A stretch of 64,000 bases of DNA. It comes from Promicromonospora panici (GTDB lineage Bacteria > Actinomycetota > Actinomycetes > Actinomycetales > Cellulomonadaceae). The stretch is from the NCBI RefSeq assembly GCF_900608595.1, contig NZ_UWYY01000006.1, positions 62,001-126,000 on the forward strand, written 5' to 3'. This document shows, piece by piece, positions 53,606 through 64,000 of the stretch. The notes below the pieces were generated by a model. The model had not been told where the DNA came from, made no database searches, and saw only the letters and a list, made by a program, of their open reading frames with translations. Each line of letters begins with the position of its first letter. Position 1 is the stretch's first letter. The position numbers and the translations under genes are program-made.

Positions 53606-54535
53606 ATGCCAGCCCGCAACGACCCGCCGGCCGGCCAGGTCGCCGACCAGCTCCTGGTGCTGCTCGAGGTCGCCCGCACCGGCCGGTACACGACGGCGGC
53701 CCAGGCGCTCGGCGTCAACCACACCACGGTCGCCCGCAACGTCACCGCGCTGGAGCGCGCCCTCGGCGGACGACTCCTGGTGCGCGGGGCGGACGGCTGG
53801 GAGCTCACGGCGCTCGGCCGCCGCGCGGCCCGGGCGGGTGAGGCGGTGTCCGACGCCGTCGACCGGCTCGTCGCGGGCGACACCGAGGCCGACCCCGTCA
53901 CCGGAGTCGTGCGGATGACGGCGACCGACGGGTTCAGCGCCTACGTCGCCTCCCCCGCGATCGCCCGGCTGCGGAGCGAGCATCCGGAGCTCTCCGTCGA
54001 GCTCGTCACGGTCACCCGCGTCGCGACGCACCACCGCTCGGGGGTCGACGTCGACGTCGTCGTCGGGCAGCCGAGCGTGCAGCGGGCCAAGGCCGTGCGC
54101 CTGGGCGAGTACGTGCTCGGGATGTACGGCGCACGCGACTACCTGGCGCGGCACGGCACGCCGGCCACCGTCGAGGAGATGTCCGAGCACGGCCTGGTCT
54201 ACTTCGTCGACTCGATGCTGCAGGTCAACGACCTCGACGCACCGCGCAGGCTCGTGCCGGGCATGCAGGACGCCCTCGCCTCGACCAACGTGTTCGTGCA
54301 CGTCGAGGCCACCCGCGCCGGCGCGGGGCTCGGGTTCCTGCCCTGCTTCATGGCCGACCGGCACGACGACCTGGTGCGGCTGATGCCCGACGTGGTGACG
54401 GAGCGCCTGCCGTACTGGGCGGTCATCCGCAGCGAGTCCTGGCGCCGGCCCGCCGTGGCAGCCGTCGTGCAGGCGCTGCTGGCGGAGATGGGACGGCAGC
54501 AGGACCGCATGCTGGGCGTCCGTACGGACGACTGA
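53606..54535 (+). CDS. LysR-family regulator of the 3-hydroxybutyrate/ketone-body operon
   Basis: A 309-residue LysR protein with an N-terminal helix-turn-helix (GRYTTAAQALGVNHTTVARN, about residues 26-45) and a substrate-binding domain that includes FSAYVASPAIARLRSEHPEL. The ATG has no ribosome site, and TAGCGT lies about ten bases upstream, so the transcript may be leaderless. It is divergent from the MFS-bdhA-atoE-CoA-transferase operon, which it most likely activates in response to 3-hydroxybutyrate or acetoacetate. Confidence 0.9.
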   Translation: MPARNDPPAGQVADQLLVLLEVARTGRYTTAAQALGVNHTTVARNVTALERALGGRLLVRGADGWELTALGRRAARAGEAVSDAVDRLVAGDTEADPVTGVVRMTATDGFSAYVASPAIARLRSEHPELSVELVTVTRVATHHRSGVDVDVVVGQPSVQRAKAVRLGEYVLGMYGARDYLARHGTPATVEEMSEHGLVYFVDSMLQVNDLDAPRRLVPGMQDALASTNVFVHVEATRAGAGLGFLPCFMADRHDDLVRLMPDVVTERLPYWAVIRSESWRRPAVAAVVQALLAEMGRQQDRMLGVRTDD

Positions 54536-54679
54536 CGCCGGCCCGGTTTTTCACCCGTTCTTTCGGTGCCGTGCCGGAGCGGCCGTGCCACGATCGAGGA
54601 GGCCTCGGCGGCCCGCCGTGGCAAGGGCGTGGCCGCGCCGCTGCGGTCGCGCGCATCACTGACGCCCCCAGGAGTCACC

Positions 54680-55954
54680 ATGCGCAGAACACTCGTCCGA
54701 AGAACCGTCACCGCGGCCACGGCAGGCCTGCTGCTGGGGGGCCTCACCGCCGTCCCGGCCGTCGCCGCGCCGGGTGATCCGGTGCCGGGCTGGGCCCCCC
54801 GCCCCGAGGAGGCGCACCGCGAGGTGGCTGTCTCCGACAGGGGCCGCGTCTTCGTGGCCGCCAACTCGGATGGCGGCTACAAGCCGGTCCACTACCTGGA
54901 GGTCGGGGCCTTCGAGGCGTGGGACCGCACGCCCAACATCGGCTCGCCTTTCGGCAGCCATCTCGCGACCGGGCCCAACGGCTACGCGGTGCACGTCTCG
55001 TACAACACCTACCGCCTGTACGACGGCTCTACCTGGAGCGACGACGCGACGTTCTACGACGGCCGGGTCGACGCCGTCGATATGGACGCGAACCCCGCAG
55101 GTGACGTGTCGGTGCTCCTGCGGCTCGCAGAGAACGGGGGCACGGTGCTGGCCCGGCTGCAGCGCGGGGGCCAGTGGACGACGCAGGAGGTCCCGGGGGT
55201 CTCGTCGGGCGTTCCCGCCGACATCGTGCTCAACGAGCAGGGCAAGACCACCGTGGTCTGGGCGGTCCCGTCCGGCGAGCGGTCGACGATCCTGCGGTCG
55301 GTCGTGCACGCGGGCCGCACCGACTGGTCCTCGCCGCAGACCGTCGGGATCGTGAACGACCCCGAGCCCAATCTCACGATGGTCTCCGACGGCGAGGGTC
55401 GCGAGACGATCGTCGGGGGCAACAGCCTCTGGCGGCAGCCGATCTCTACCCGTCCGCACGAGTACCGGTTCCGCACGAGCATCTTCGCCAAGCTCGCTGC
55501 CGGCGACTCGGACACCCGCGTGGTCTGGCCCGCCGAGACCGAGGACGCTCACGAGATCCGCTCGGTGATGTTCCACGACGACGTCCAGCGCCCGCAGACC
55601 ACGCTCTGGTCCTACACCAAGACGCGGTGCACCCGCACCCACGACCTCTACAACGTCCCCTTCGGCGTCGGGATGGCCCCCGGCGGCCGGTCGTACGTCG
55701 CGGTCGGCCTCCACCACGACATCGAGCCTGACGAGACCTGCCCCGACGTGGCGTCGCTCCTCCCCGTCGGTCACTACGACCGGGTCCTCAACGAGGAGCC
55801 GCTCGGCTACTTCGCCAACGGCGAGGAGTTCCAGGTAGCCGCCGGGCCGGCCGGCCCGGTCGCCGTGGAGTTCAAGAACTGGGACGACCACGCCGACCCC
55901 CTGGGCGAGGAGCAGCCCGACGGGCTGTACTCGATGAGCTTCCACCAGCGCTGA
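54680..55954 (+). CDS. Secreted protein of unknown function, possible beta-propeller
   Basis: A 424-residue protein. RRTLVRRTVTAATAGLLLGG followed by AVPAVAA is a signal peptide with a likely cleavage after AVAA near residue 30. The mature part has repeated segments with small-residue turns (SDRGRVFVAAN, DMDANPAGDVSVLL, LNEQGKTTVVWA, SDGEGRETIVGG), suggesting a six- or seven-bladed propeller. Two Cys near the end (TRCTRTHD, DETCPD) may form a disulfide. GGAG lies six bases before the ATG. No family is recognised and no operon partner is evident; it is convergent with the RamB-like gene. Confidence 0.75.
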   Translation: MRRTLVRRTVTAATAGLLLGGLTAVPAVAAPGDPVPGWAPRPEEAHREVAVSDRGRVFVAANSDGGYKPVHYLEVGAFEAWDRTPNIGSPFGSHLATGPNGYAVHVSYNTYRLYDGSTWSDDATFYDGRVDAVDMDANPAGDVSVLLRLAENGGTVLARLQRGGQWTTQEVPGVSSGVPADIVLNEQGKTTVVWAVPSGERSTILRSVVHAGRTDWSSPQTVGIVNDPEPNLTMVSDGEGRETIVGGNSLWRQPISTRPHEYRFRTSIFAKLAAGDSDTRVVWPAETEDAHEIRSVMFHDDVQRPQTTLWSYTKTRCTRTHDLYNVPFGVGMAPGGRSYVAVGLHHDIEPDETCPDVASLLPVGHYDRVLNEEPLGYFANGEEFQVAAGPAGPVAVEFKNWDDHADPLGEEQPDGLYSMSFHQR

Positions 55955-55965
55955 GACCTACCCGC

Positions 55966-57501
55966 TCAGTCCTCGGGAGCGTGCCGCTCCAGGAACTTGT
56001 AGACCTCCGTGGTCTCCACCCCTGGGTACGCTCCCGAGGGCATCGCGGCGAGCATCGACGCGTGCGGCCGCGCCGAGGGCCAGGCGAAGTCGCCCCACTT
56101 CTCGGACAGCTCCTGCGGCGGACGGCGGCAGCACGACTCGTCAGGGCACCGCGAGGCCCTGCGCTCCGTCGTCTCGCGCCCCTCGAACCACTTGACGTGC
56201 GCGAACGGCACGCCGACCGACACGGAGAACGCGCCGTCGGGCGTGTTCTCCACGCGCGAGGTGCACCAGTAGGTGCCCGACGTCGTGTCCGTGTACTGCG
56301 CGTACGGGTTGAACCGGTCCTCGACGTCGAACACCCGGCGCGCCGTCCACTGCTTGCACACGTGCTGGCCCTCGACGGCGCCCAGGGCGTCCGACGGGAA
56401 GCGCACGCCGTCGTTCTCGTACGCCTTGTGCAGGATCCCCGACTCGTGGACCTTCATGAAGTGCACCGGGATGCCCAGGTGCCGCGTGGCCAGGTTGGTG
56501 AACCGGTGCGCCGCCGTCTCGAACGACACCCCGAAGGCGTCGCGCAGGTCCTCGATCGCGATGGCCCGCTCGTCCTTGGCGTCGCGCAGGAACTTCACAC
56601 CCGGCTTCTCCGGGACCATGAGGGCCGCCGCGAGGTAGTTGGCCTCGACGCGCTGGCGCAGGAACTCGCCGTAGTCGCGAGGCTCCGTGTGGTCCAGCAC
56701 GTGCGAGGCGAGCGCCTGCAGCAGCGCCGACCGGGTGTTGGACCGGCCGCGAAAGCCCTTGGACGGCAGGTAGACCCGCCGGTACCGGGTGTCGATGACG
56801 GAGCGCGTGGAGTGCGGCAGGTCGCTCACGTAGTGCAGCGTGAAGCCGAGATGGGCGGCGATCTCGGCCGCCATGCGCTGCGGCAGCGGGCCGGAGGTGT
56901 GCCCGACGTCGGCCAGCAGCGCCTTCGCGACCTGCTCCAGCTCAGGCAGGTAGTTGTCCTTGGCGCGCATGTCGTCGCGGAGCTCGCCGTTGGCCCGACG
57001 AGCCTCCTCCGGCGTCGCCGCGCGCTCGGAGTGCAGCCGCTCCAGCTCGCGGTGCAGCGCCAGGATCGTCGCCAGCGCGTCATGGGGCAGCGATTTGCCG
57101 ATGCGCACGCCCTCGAGGCCGAGCGTGGCGAACAGCGGGCCGCGCTGCGCACGCTCGAGCTCGATCTCCAGGGCGTCGCGCTCCGACGGCGGCTCCGCCG
57201 ACAGGAGGTCGTCCACGCCCGCGCCGAGCGCCCGGGCGATGGCCTGCAGCTGCGAGAACTTGGGCTCCCGCTTGCCGTTCTCCAGCGTGCTGACCTGCGA
57301 CGGCGCCCGGTCGATCGCCGAGGCGAGGTCGTCGAGCGTCATGCCCTTGCTGGTGCGCAGGTACCGGATGCGGCGTCCGATGGTGAGGGCATCCGGCTCG
57401 GACTCCGCCGGGCCTGTCCCGTTCTGCGCGGGACGCGAGGAACTCACGTTTCGCGCGGTTCTGCGATTTTCGGTGATTCCTGCCATGCCCGAGGGTGACA
57501 T
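55966..57501 (-). CDS. ramB: RamB/ScfR-like short-chain fatty acid-responsive regulator
   Basis: A roughly 511-residue regulator with a Cro/XRE helix-turn-helix ([20 protein letters not shown], about residues 54-73), a central IrrE/ImmA-like region ([19 protein letters not shown]) and a C-terminal DUF2083 domain with Cys residues ([21 protein letters not shown]). In Corynebacterium and Mycobacterium RamB controls aceA and aceB. Here it is divergent from aceA, strongly supporting the same role. The start is uncertain: ATG 57501 is used, ATG 57486 and a TTG at 57534 are alternatives. A 20-bp inverted repeat lies just upstream. Confidence 0.88.
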   Translation of the reverse strand: MSPSGMAGITENRRTARNVSSSRPAQNGTGPAESEPDALTIGRRIRYLRTSKGMTLDDLASAIDRAPSQVSTLENGKREPKFSQLQAIARALGAGVDDLLSAEPPSERDALEIELERAQRGPLFATLGLEGVRIGKSLPHDALATILALHRELERLHSERAATPEEARRANGELRDDMRAKDNYLPELEQVAKALLADVGHTSGPLPQRMAAEIAAHLGFTLHYVSDLPHSTRSVIDTRYRRVYLPSKGFRGRSNTRSALLQALASHVLDHTEPRDYGEFLRQRVEANYLAAALMVPEKPGVKFLRDAKDERAIAIEDLRDAFGVSFETAAHRFTNLATRHLGIPVHFMKVHESGILHKAYENDGVRFPSDALGAVEGQHVCKQWTARRVFDVEDRFNPYAQYTDTTSGTYWCTSRVENTPDGAFSVSVGVPFAHVKWFEGRETTERRASRCPDESCCRRPPQELSEKWGDFAWPSARPHASMLAAMPSGAYPGVETTEVYKFLERHAPED

Positions 57502-57522
57502 ACGGACAGGCTTCCGATCAAC

Positions 57523-57542
57523 AGAAGAACCCAATTTCTTCT
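57523..57542. promoter_or_regulatory. Inverted repeat in the ramB-aceA divergent region
   Basis: AGAAGAA (57523-57529) and TTCTTCT (57536-57542) are exact complements with a 6-bp spacer, in a locally AT-richer stretch 100 bp before aceA and 22 bp from the ramB start. Candidate operator for the RamB-like protein. Confidence 0.5.
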
Positions 57543-57642
57543 ACTGAGTTTCGCTTGAGAAGTGGGTTGCGCAGGGCAGAAGGTCGTAACACGTCACCCG
57601 GAAGGCGCGGTGACGACGTTCCATCCCGAGAAGGAGACCGCC

Positions 57643-58988
<1,346 letters not shown>

Positions 58989-58989
<1 letters not shown>

Positions 58990-60839
58990 TGACCGCCACG
59001 ATCGAGACCTCCCAGGGAAGCCCCTTCGACGCCGACGCCGGCCTGGCCGGTATCGGCACCCCGCCGGCGTCGCGCGCCGGCATGGCCCGGGCTTCCGGCT
59101 CCGCCCGGGCTTCCGGCTCCGCGCCGGCGGCCCGGAGCTCGGCACCGAGCTCGCTGGCGAACGGCGGAGTGAGCGCCTCGCGGACCGGCATCCGCCGGGG
59201 CGTGATCACCGTGACGGGTTCCGTCGGGCCGCGGTACGGCGAGATCCTGACGCCGGACGCCCTGGCGTTCCTCGCCCTGCTCCACGACCGGTTCGACGGC
59301 GCCCGCGACGAGCTGATCGCGCAGCGCCAGCTGCGCCGTCAGGACATCGCGGACGGCAGCGACCCGGACTTCCGGGCCTCCACCCGGCCGGTGCGCGACG
59401 ACCCGCACTGGCGGGTCGCGGGCTCGCGCCGCGCGCCGGGCCTGGAGGACCGCCGCGTCGAGATCACGGGTCCCACCGACCCGAAGATGACGATCAACGC
59501 GCTCAACTCGGGCGCCCGGTGCTGGCTGGCCGACGCCGAGGACGCGTCCAGCCCGACCTGGCCGAACGTGGTGGAGGGGCAGCTCGCGCTGCACGACGCG
59601 ATCCGCGGCACCCTCAGCTTCACGAACGAGGCGGGCAAGGAGTACCGGCTGCGGTCGGCGCACATCGCCGACCTGCCGACCATCGTGTTCCGCCCGCGCG
59701 GCTGGCACCTCGACGAGGCGCACCTGCGCTACACGGACGCGAACGGCATCACGAGCGGCGCCCTCGGCGGCCTCGTGGACTTCGGCCTCTACTTCTTCCA
59801 CAACGCCGCCGAGCTGATCGAGCGCGGCCGCGGCCCGTACTTCTACCTGCCCAAGCTGGAGGGCTACCGGGAGGCGCGGCTGTGGAACGAGGTGTTCGAG
59901 GTCGCGCAGGATGCCCTCGGCATCCCGCGCGGGACGATCCGCGCCACGGTGCTCATCGAGACGCTGCCCGCGGCGTTCGAGATGGAGGAGATCCTCTACG
60001 AGCTGCGCGAGCACTGCGCGGGGCTGAACGCCGGCCGCTGGGACTACCTGTTCTCGGTGATCAAGTGCTTCCGCACGCGCGGCGACTCGTACGTGCTGCC
60101 GGACCGCGCGCAGGTCACCATGACCGCACCGTTCATGCGCGCGTACACCGAGCTGCTCGTCGCGACCTGCCACAAGCGCGGGGCGCACGCCATCGGCGGC
60201 ATGAGCGCCTTCATCCCGGACCGCCGCGACCCGGAGGTCACCCGGAAGGCGTTCCAGCAGGTCGCCGCGGACAAGAAGCGCGAGGCGGGCGACGGTTTCG
60301 ACGGCACCTGGGTGGCCCACCCCGATCTCATCCCGGTGGCCGAGGCAGAGTTCGACGCCGTCCTCGGTGACGCGCCGAACCAGGTCTCGCGTCTGCGGCC
60401 GGACGTCGCGGTGGGGCAGCACGAGCTGCTCGACATCGCCTCCGCCCGGCGGGGCGGGGCGACCGTGACGTCGGCCGGCCTGCGGTCGAACGTCTCGGTG
60501 GCGGTCCGGTACATCGACTCGTGGCTGCGCGGTACCGGGGCCGCGGCGCTCGACAACCTGATGGAGGACGCCGCCACCGCCGAGATCTCCCGGTCTCAGG
60601 TGTGGCAGTGGATCGCCTCGGGCACGGTGACCGACGACGACCAGCTCCCGGTGACGCGGGAGCGGGTGGAGACCGTCCTGCTCGACGTCGTCGCCCTGCT
60701 GCCGCACGAGCCGGGGAACCGGATCGAGGACGCGGCGGCGATCTTCCGCCAGGTCGCCCTCCAGGACGACTTCCCGGCGTTCCTGACGAACCCCGCGTAC
60801 CAGGGACGGCTGGTGGGCTCGCCCGCCGACCAGGTCTGA
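58989..60839 (+). CDS. aceB: Malate synthase A with long N-terminal extension
   Basis: A 616-residue malate synthase that joins glyoxylate and acetyl-CoA to malate. Family segments are NSGARCWLADAEDASSPTW (near residue 175), FRPRGWHLDEAHL, TVLIETLPAAFEMEEILYEL (near 325), GRWDYLFSVIKCF and GFDGTWVAHPDLIPVA (near 437). The family is normally about 530-550 residues; about 60 extra N-terminal residues here are Ala/Ser/Gly-rich and include an exact tandem duplication (ARASGS twice). The conserved part begins at RGVITVTGSVGPRYGEIL near residue 70. The ATG overlaps the aceA stop codon. Confidence 0.97.
59085..59120 (+). repeat. 18-bp exact tandem duplication in the aceB N-terminal extension
   Basis: GCCCGGGCTTCCGGCTCC occurs at 59085-59102 and again at 59103-59120, encoding ARASGS twice within the low-complexity tail. 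In-frame length means slippage would not break the enzyme. Confidence 0.9.
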
Positions 60840-60855
60840 GGTCCGCTCGAAGCTG

Positions 60856-60926
60856 CCCGACGCCGTGCCGGTCGCCGTTCTCTCTCCGCCCCACCATCCC
60901 TGGGGTAGGACCGGCCCGGCGTCGGG
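60856..60926 (+). terminator. Hairpin terminator after aceB
   Basis: CCCGACGCC (60856-60864) pairs with GGCGTCGGG (60918-60926), then after a symmetrical 3-base internal loop CCGGTC (60868-60873) pairs with GACCGG (60909-60914). The loop is 35 bases. It begins 16 bp after the aceB stop codon. Confidence 0.65.
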
Positions 60927-60953
60927 TGTCGGCTAGCGGGGGGATAGGGCGTC

Positions 60954-61106
60954 GGGACCGGTTCGTCCACCCCGGCCCTCGACTGCTACACCGACGAGGA
61001 GTCCGCGCTGGCCCTCCTCGGCGGCAGCATGTGCGTCGACGACATGGTCAACGCATATCTCCTCGACCTCGAAGCACCGCCCGCCAACGCCCGCTGCAGT
61101 CTCTGA
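60954..61106 (+). pseudogene. C-terminal remnant of a TAP-like alpha/beta hydrolase
   Basis: A frame ending in TGA at 61104 encodes ALDCYTDEESALALLGGSMC followed by VDDMVNAYLLDLEAPP and a final Cys. This is the C-terminal lid/Abhydrolase_4 pattern of Streptomyces tripeptidyl-aminopeptidase-like secreted hydrolases (CVDDAVNAYL..G..P..G..C). No upstream part, start codon or ribosome site is present, so it is a fragment left by a deletion. Confidence 0.5.
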
Positions 61107-61126
61107 GGCGCTTGGCCCCCGGCGTC

Positions 61127-61526
61127 TCAGGCTGCGCGCGCGACCGGTCGTAGGTGGTGGCGCACGGGTGGGCGCACCCGGCAGGACAAGGCACCCGGGC
61201 CCGACTGCGCATCAGACCGCTGGACCGTTGTGCTGGCGGGCCGGGGGCCGTCGGGACGCAGCGCCGTTCGGGCAGGTCGCGGCGGCTCGGGTGCGACCGA
61301 CCGGTACTCCTGCCCGGTCGGTGTCGTGGTGATGACCGCATGCCTGCCGGTCCCGGGATCGGTCCCCGATCTCGACGTCCAGCCGGCCGCTTCCTTGGCC
61401 TGGTTGCACGCGGCGCAGAGGCCCTGGCCGTTCGCCAGCGTGGTCTCACCACCGCGGCCCGCCGGAGTGACGTGGTCGAGATGGCCGATGGGCGCGTCGC
61501 ACCACGCCGTCCGACAGATGCCCTGG
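61127..61526 (-). pseudogene. Frameshifted C-terminal HNH nuclease part of the DUF222 gene
   Basis: In the +1 frame relative to the gene upstream, this stretch encodes RDQGICRTAWCDAPIGHLDH then GGETTLANGQGLCAACNQAK. That is the complete HNH motif with the zinc Cys pairs (CRTAWC, CAAC) and the catalytic LDH. It is separated from the DUF222 part by one extra base at a TGA (61527-61529). With the base removed, the protein would be a full-length DUF222-HNH endonuclease. The C-terminal tail is Arg/Pro-rich. Confidence 0.75.
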
Positions 61527-62756
61527 TCACGAGCGCAGCAGGTCTGCGAGCCCGTCGACGAAGAACCGCTGCCTGCTGCTCGTCCCGACCAGGTCGCCCG
61601 TGCTCGCGGCGTAGACGGCACGCAGCCACGCAGCGTCGAGGTCGAGGCCGTTCGCGACCAGGTTCCGCGCCACCTCCGCCGGGATGGCGCCGTGTCCCGC
61701 CCCCGTGCCGTCGAGCACGACGGCGGGCTCGTGCCCGCCGGCCAGCAGCGCCTGGTCCGACACGACGAGGTGCACCGTGACGGGGACGTCGGCAGCGTGC
61801 TCCTGGCCGGTGACTCGCTCGACCAGGGTGTCGGCCATGATCTGCCCGGTGGACCGCTCGTCGCCGCCCGTGTGCCGGGCGGACTCCGCGGCGAGCTTCA
61901 GCGCCGCATAGGCCTGCACGCCCTCAGCGACGGGCAGCAGTGCGGTCAGGTACGTCATGGTGTCGGGCGCCGGCCGGATGGTGACGCACCGGTCCGAGGT
62001 CGCCTTCGCCGCCCGCTTGGCCCGCGCGGCCGGGTCTATCCGGTTGGCGTGCTCGTTGATGAGAGCGACCAGCCGACGCGTACCGACACCCTCGAGGACC
62101 GCCGGGTCTGCACAGAGTTCCGCGTCGATGAGCTGCCGGTCCGCCAGGTTCAGGCAGGCGGTCTCCTTGACCAGCAGCGTCGCCCGCTCCTGGGACAGCC
62201 AGCCCTCCCGGAGCGCGTTCAGGGTGTGCGGCATCTCGGTGTGCCACACCTTCGCGACCCCGAGCAGCGATCGCGCCCGGTGCGGCGAGACGCGCAGCGC
62301 GAGCCCCACCTGCTGAGCCACGCTCGCCTCGGCGTCGCGCGCGGCGGACTTGGTAGTCACCGGGATCTGGCGGCCACGCTTGTCGTGGGCGGTGCCGCCC
62401 GACGCGATCGCCGCCTCCTTCGCCACCCGGACCTCTTCGTCACGCAGGTCGACCAGCACCTGGGACTGTGCGGCCGTGACGCCAGCGGCAAGCTCCTCCA
62501 GCGCGCGCAGGGTCGCGACGCGTGAGGCGGCGTCGGCCGGACCTGAATCCGACACGAACCACGCGTGCACGGCCGCGATCCTGTCCGCGGTCACGCCACC
62601 GGTGAGGGCACCGGGCGACCCGACGGCGTCGGGCCTGCCGTCGTCGGGCTCGATGTCAGAGACCAGTGCCAGGCCGGCAATCACGTCGCCCGCCCGCGCG
62701 GCGGCGGGCAGCACACCGCCAACCGGCGACCCCTCCGCTGCACTCTCTCTGAACAC
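61527..62756 (-). CDS. DUF222 domain protein (HNH endonuclease, N-terminal part; frameshifted)
   Basis: About 409 residues of the actinobacterial DUF222/HNH family: helical DUF222 region (LRALEELAAGVTAAQSQVLV, QVGLALRVSPHRARSLLGVA, ALREGWLSQERATLLVKETA), then AWLRAVYAASTGDLVGTSS and FFVDGLADLLRS before a premature TGA. The HNH motif continues in another frame. The GTG at 62756 is chosen because TATGAT stands six bases upstream, giving a leaderless transcript; an ATG at 62912 is the longer alternative. These genes are numerous and fast-evolving in actinobacteria and often linked to mobile DNA, but their role is not established. Confidence 0.75.
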   Translation of the reverse strand: MFRESAAEGSPVGGVLPAAARAGDVIAGLALVSDIEPDDGRPDAVGSPGALTGGVTADRIAAVHAWFVSDSGPADAASRVATLRALEELAAGVTAAQSQVLVDLRDEEVRVAKEAAIASGGTAHDKRGRQIPVTTKSAARDAEASVAQQVGLALRVSPHRARSLLGVAKVWHTEMPHTLNALREGWLSQERATLLVKETACLNLADRQLIDAELCADPAVLEGVGTRRLVALINEHANRIDPAARAKRAAKATSDRCVTIRPAPDTMTYLTALLPVAEGVQAYAALKLAAESARHTGGDERSTGQIMADTLVERVTGQEHAADVPVTVHLVVSDQALLAGGHEPAVVLDGTGAGHGAIPAEVARNLVANGLDLDAAWLRAVYAASTGDLVGTSSRQRFFVDGLADLLRS

Positions 62757-62762
62757 GACATC

Positions 62763-62768
62763 ATCATA
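62763..62768 (-). promoter_or_regulatory. -10 element of a probable leaderless promoter for the DUF222 gene
   Basis: On the minus strand TATGAT (62768-62763) ends six bases before the GTG at 62756, so transcription would start at or next to the start codon. No clear -35 is visible. Confidence 0.45.
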
Positions 62769-62932
62769 TAGCACGCCCGTTCGATTGGCCTCTTGAACCC
62801 GCCGATCCACAGCCGAACCCTGACCGGTCGTGGACTCGACGACTGTCGGACGGGTGTCCAACACCCGGCGTTCATGCCTGTGCCATCTGACGACGCGACC
62901 CTGTGCCGTCATCGTCAGACCCAGGAGGACCC

Positions 62933-64000
62933 ATGCCTGCCCCGTTCCGCGCCACCGATCTGCCTCGCTGGGCCGACCCCTCCGTTCCAGCCTCTTCCCT
63001 TGACCCGCAGGGCGCCTCCCGCCGGGCGTTCCTGCGCCTCGGCATGGTCGGTGGGCTAGCCCTCGCCGCGGGCGCGCACGCCGGCGCCGCGAGCGCGCAC
63101 GCCTCCACCGCGTCGGGCCGCCCCGGAGACCCGCAGCTCGCGTGGCTCGTCGGCGACCACCACGTGCACAGCCGCTACAGCCATGACGCCAAGTACGACT
63201 TCGACCAGCTCGCCAGGAGGGGCGCGGAGCTCGGCCTGGACTGGATGGTCTTCACCGAGCACAGCAACCACGGGCACGCCGAGAAGGGAGCCGCCGCCGA
63301 GCACGCGGAGATCATGGCGGCGCGGGCAGGCAACCCGCGCCAGCTGATCTTCCAGGGCCTCGAGTGGTACATCCCCGCGGCTGAGCACGGCACCGTGTTC
63401 GCCGCGCCCGGCCCGCACGAGGTCGAGCTGCTGCGCGAGTTCGAGCGCCGATGGGACGGCAAGCTCAACGGCTGGGCGGACAACCTGCCCGAGAACGAGG
63501 CCCGCGCGGTCGAGGCCCTGCGCTGGCTCGCAGCTCGCAAGAAGGAGCGCTACGTCGACGACGTCCTCGTCCTGGCCAACCACCCGTCCCGGCTCGGCAT
63601 CGACTCCCCGCACGAGATCCGGGCCTGGCGTGACGCCGCGGCCGGCATCTGCATCGGCATGGAGGGCGCGCCGGGTGCCCAGGGCGACGCCGACCCCGCC
63701 TGGGTCGCCTACCGCGGTAGCACGCGGGCCCAGCGGGGCGAGTACAACAATGCACCGCGGCCCGACTCTTTCGGCGGCTACCCGGCCGAGGCCTACCGCA
63801 CCTTCGGCGGCTTCGACTGGATGACGGCCACCGTCGGCGGTCTGTGGGACGCGATGCTGTCGGAGGGCTCACTCTTCTCGATCACGTCCAACTCGGACAA
63901 CCACCGCACCATCTGGGACACCTGGCGCGACGGCGACATGCCGGCCGGCGAGAACTTCGACTCCCTCGGCTGGAAGCCGTCCCCCGTCGACACCGGGACG
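62933..64000 (+). CDS. Tat-exported PHP-domain metal-dependent phosphoesterase, 3' end cut by the window edge
   Basis: The frame is open from the ATG at 62933 (AGGAGGA five bases upstream) to the right edge, 356 codons. SRRAFLRLGMVGGLALAAG near residue 30 is a twin-arginine signal. The mature part starts with GDHHVHSRYSHDAKYDF, the HxHxxxS metal motif of PHP domains, followed by VFTEHSNHGHAEKG, FQGLEWYIP and LANHPSRLG, which supply further metal ligands, and ITSNSDNH near the edge. A secreted PHP hydrolase acting on a phosphoester outside the cell is likely; the substrate is unknown. Confidence 0.85.
   Translation, partial: MPAPFRATDLPRWADPSVPASSLDPQGASRRAFLRLGMVGGLALAAGAHAGAASAHASTASGRPGDPQLAWLVGDHHVHSRYSHDAKYDFDQLARRGAELGLDWMVFTEHSNHGHAEKGAAAEHAEIMAARAGNPRQLIFQGLEWYIPAAEHGTVFAAPGPHEVELLREFERRWDGKLNGWADNLPENEARAVEALRWLAARKKERYVDDVLVLANHPSRLGIDSPHEIRAWRDAAAGICIGMEGAPGAQGDADPAWVAYRGSTRAQRGEYNNAPRPDSFGGYPAEAYRTFGGFDWMTATVGGLWDAMLSEGSLFSITSNSDNHRTIWDTWRDGDMPAGENFDSLGWKPSPVDTGT

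Overview
The window is about 64 kb of high-GC DNA with dense, often overlapping genes, frequent GTG and a few TTG starts, and family content typical of Actinomycetota (DUF222/HNH endonuclease, WYL regulator, ECF41 sigma factor, RamB-type regulator, DtxR/IdeR-type iron box). The mix of families suggests a Micrococcales relative, perhaps Promicromonosporaceae or Cellulomonadaceae; that placement is inference. No rRNA, tRNA or CRISPR array was seen.

Positions 1-9.1 kb are accessory metabolism. A minus-strand operon encodes an RbsB-like lipoprotein, an RbsA-like double ATPase, an RbsC-like permease, a short-chain dehydrogenase and an amidohydrolase that runs off the left edge. It faces two overlapping IclR regulators, with an 18-bp perfect palindrome between. 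A small coupled pair (ABM monooxygenase, NAD-dependent epimerase) follows.

Positions 9.75-19.8 kb hold the most unusual locus. One plus-strand operon encodes a cupin protein, a UDP-GlcNAc 2-epimerase homologue, an MFS exporter, an FG-GAP beta-propeller protein, a Tat-exported bicovalent-flavin oxidase and a membrane acyltransferase; an XRE regulator and a DHA2 exporter follow as a divergent pair. The propeller and cupin proteins together match the two parts of fungal aldos-2-ulose dehydratase (AUDH), split into two genes. The operon is preceded by a long hairpin and the region ends at a decayed integrase, so it looks like a transferred pathway for a sugar-derived (pyranone-like) metabolite.

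Positions 20.1-44.6 kb look like chromosomal backbone (ychF, ABC exporter, rmuC, ispH, xseA, xseB, a PfkB kinase, carbonic anhydrase, fumC, a GPP34 protein, PhoH-like ATPase, nhaA). xseA and xseB are separated by 7.6 kb of accessory genes: WYL regulator with epoxide hydrolase, methyltransferase, PIN-toxin remnant, ECF41 sigma factor with its NAD(P)-binding partner, HAD hydrolase and ABC-F ATPase. Between the GPP34 and PhoH genes lies an iron-box promoter driving what looks like a short structured RNA.

Positions 44.6-60.9 kb form a coherent C4/C2 carbon module: a secreted DUF6351-type esterase, two transporters, 3-hydroxybutyrate dehydrogenase, a two-subunit 3-oxoacid CoA-transferase and thiolase would turn 3-hydroxybutyrate (or its oligomers) and acetoacetate into acetyl-CoA. 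A LysR regulator is divergent. A RamB-like regulator is divergent from aceA-aceB, the glyoxylate shunt needed to grow on acetyl-CoA.

The last 3 kb hold a hydrolase remnant, a frameshifted DUF222/HNH gene and the start of a Tat-exported PHP-domain phosphoesterase.
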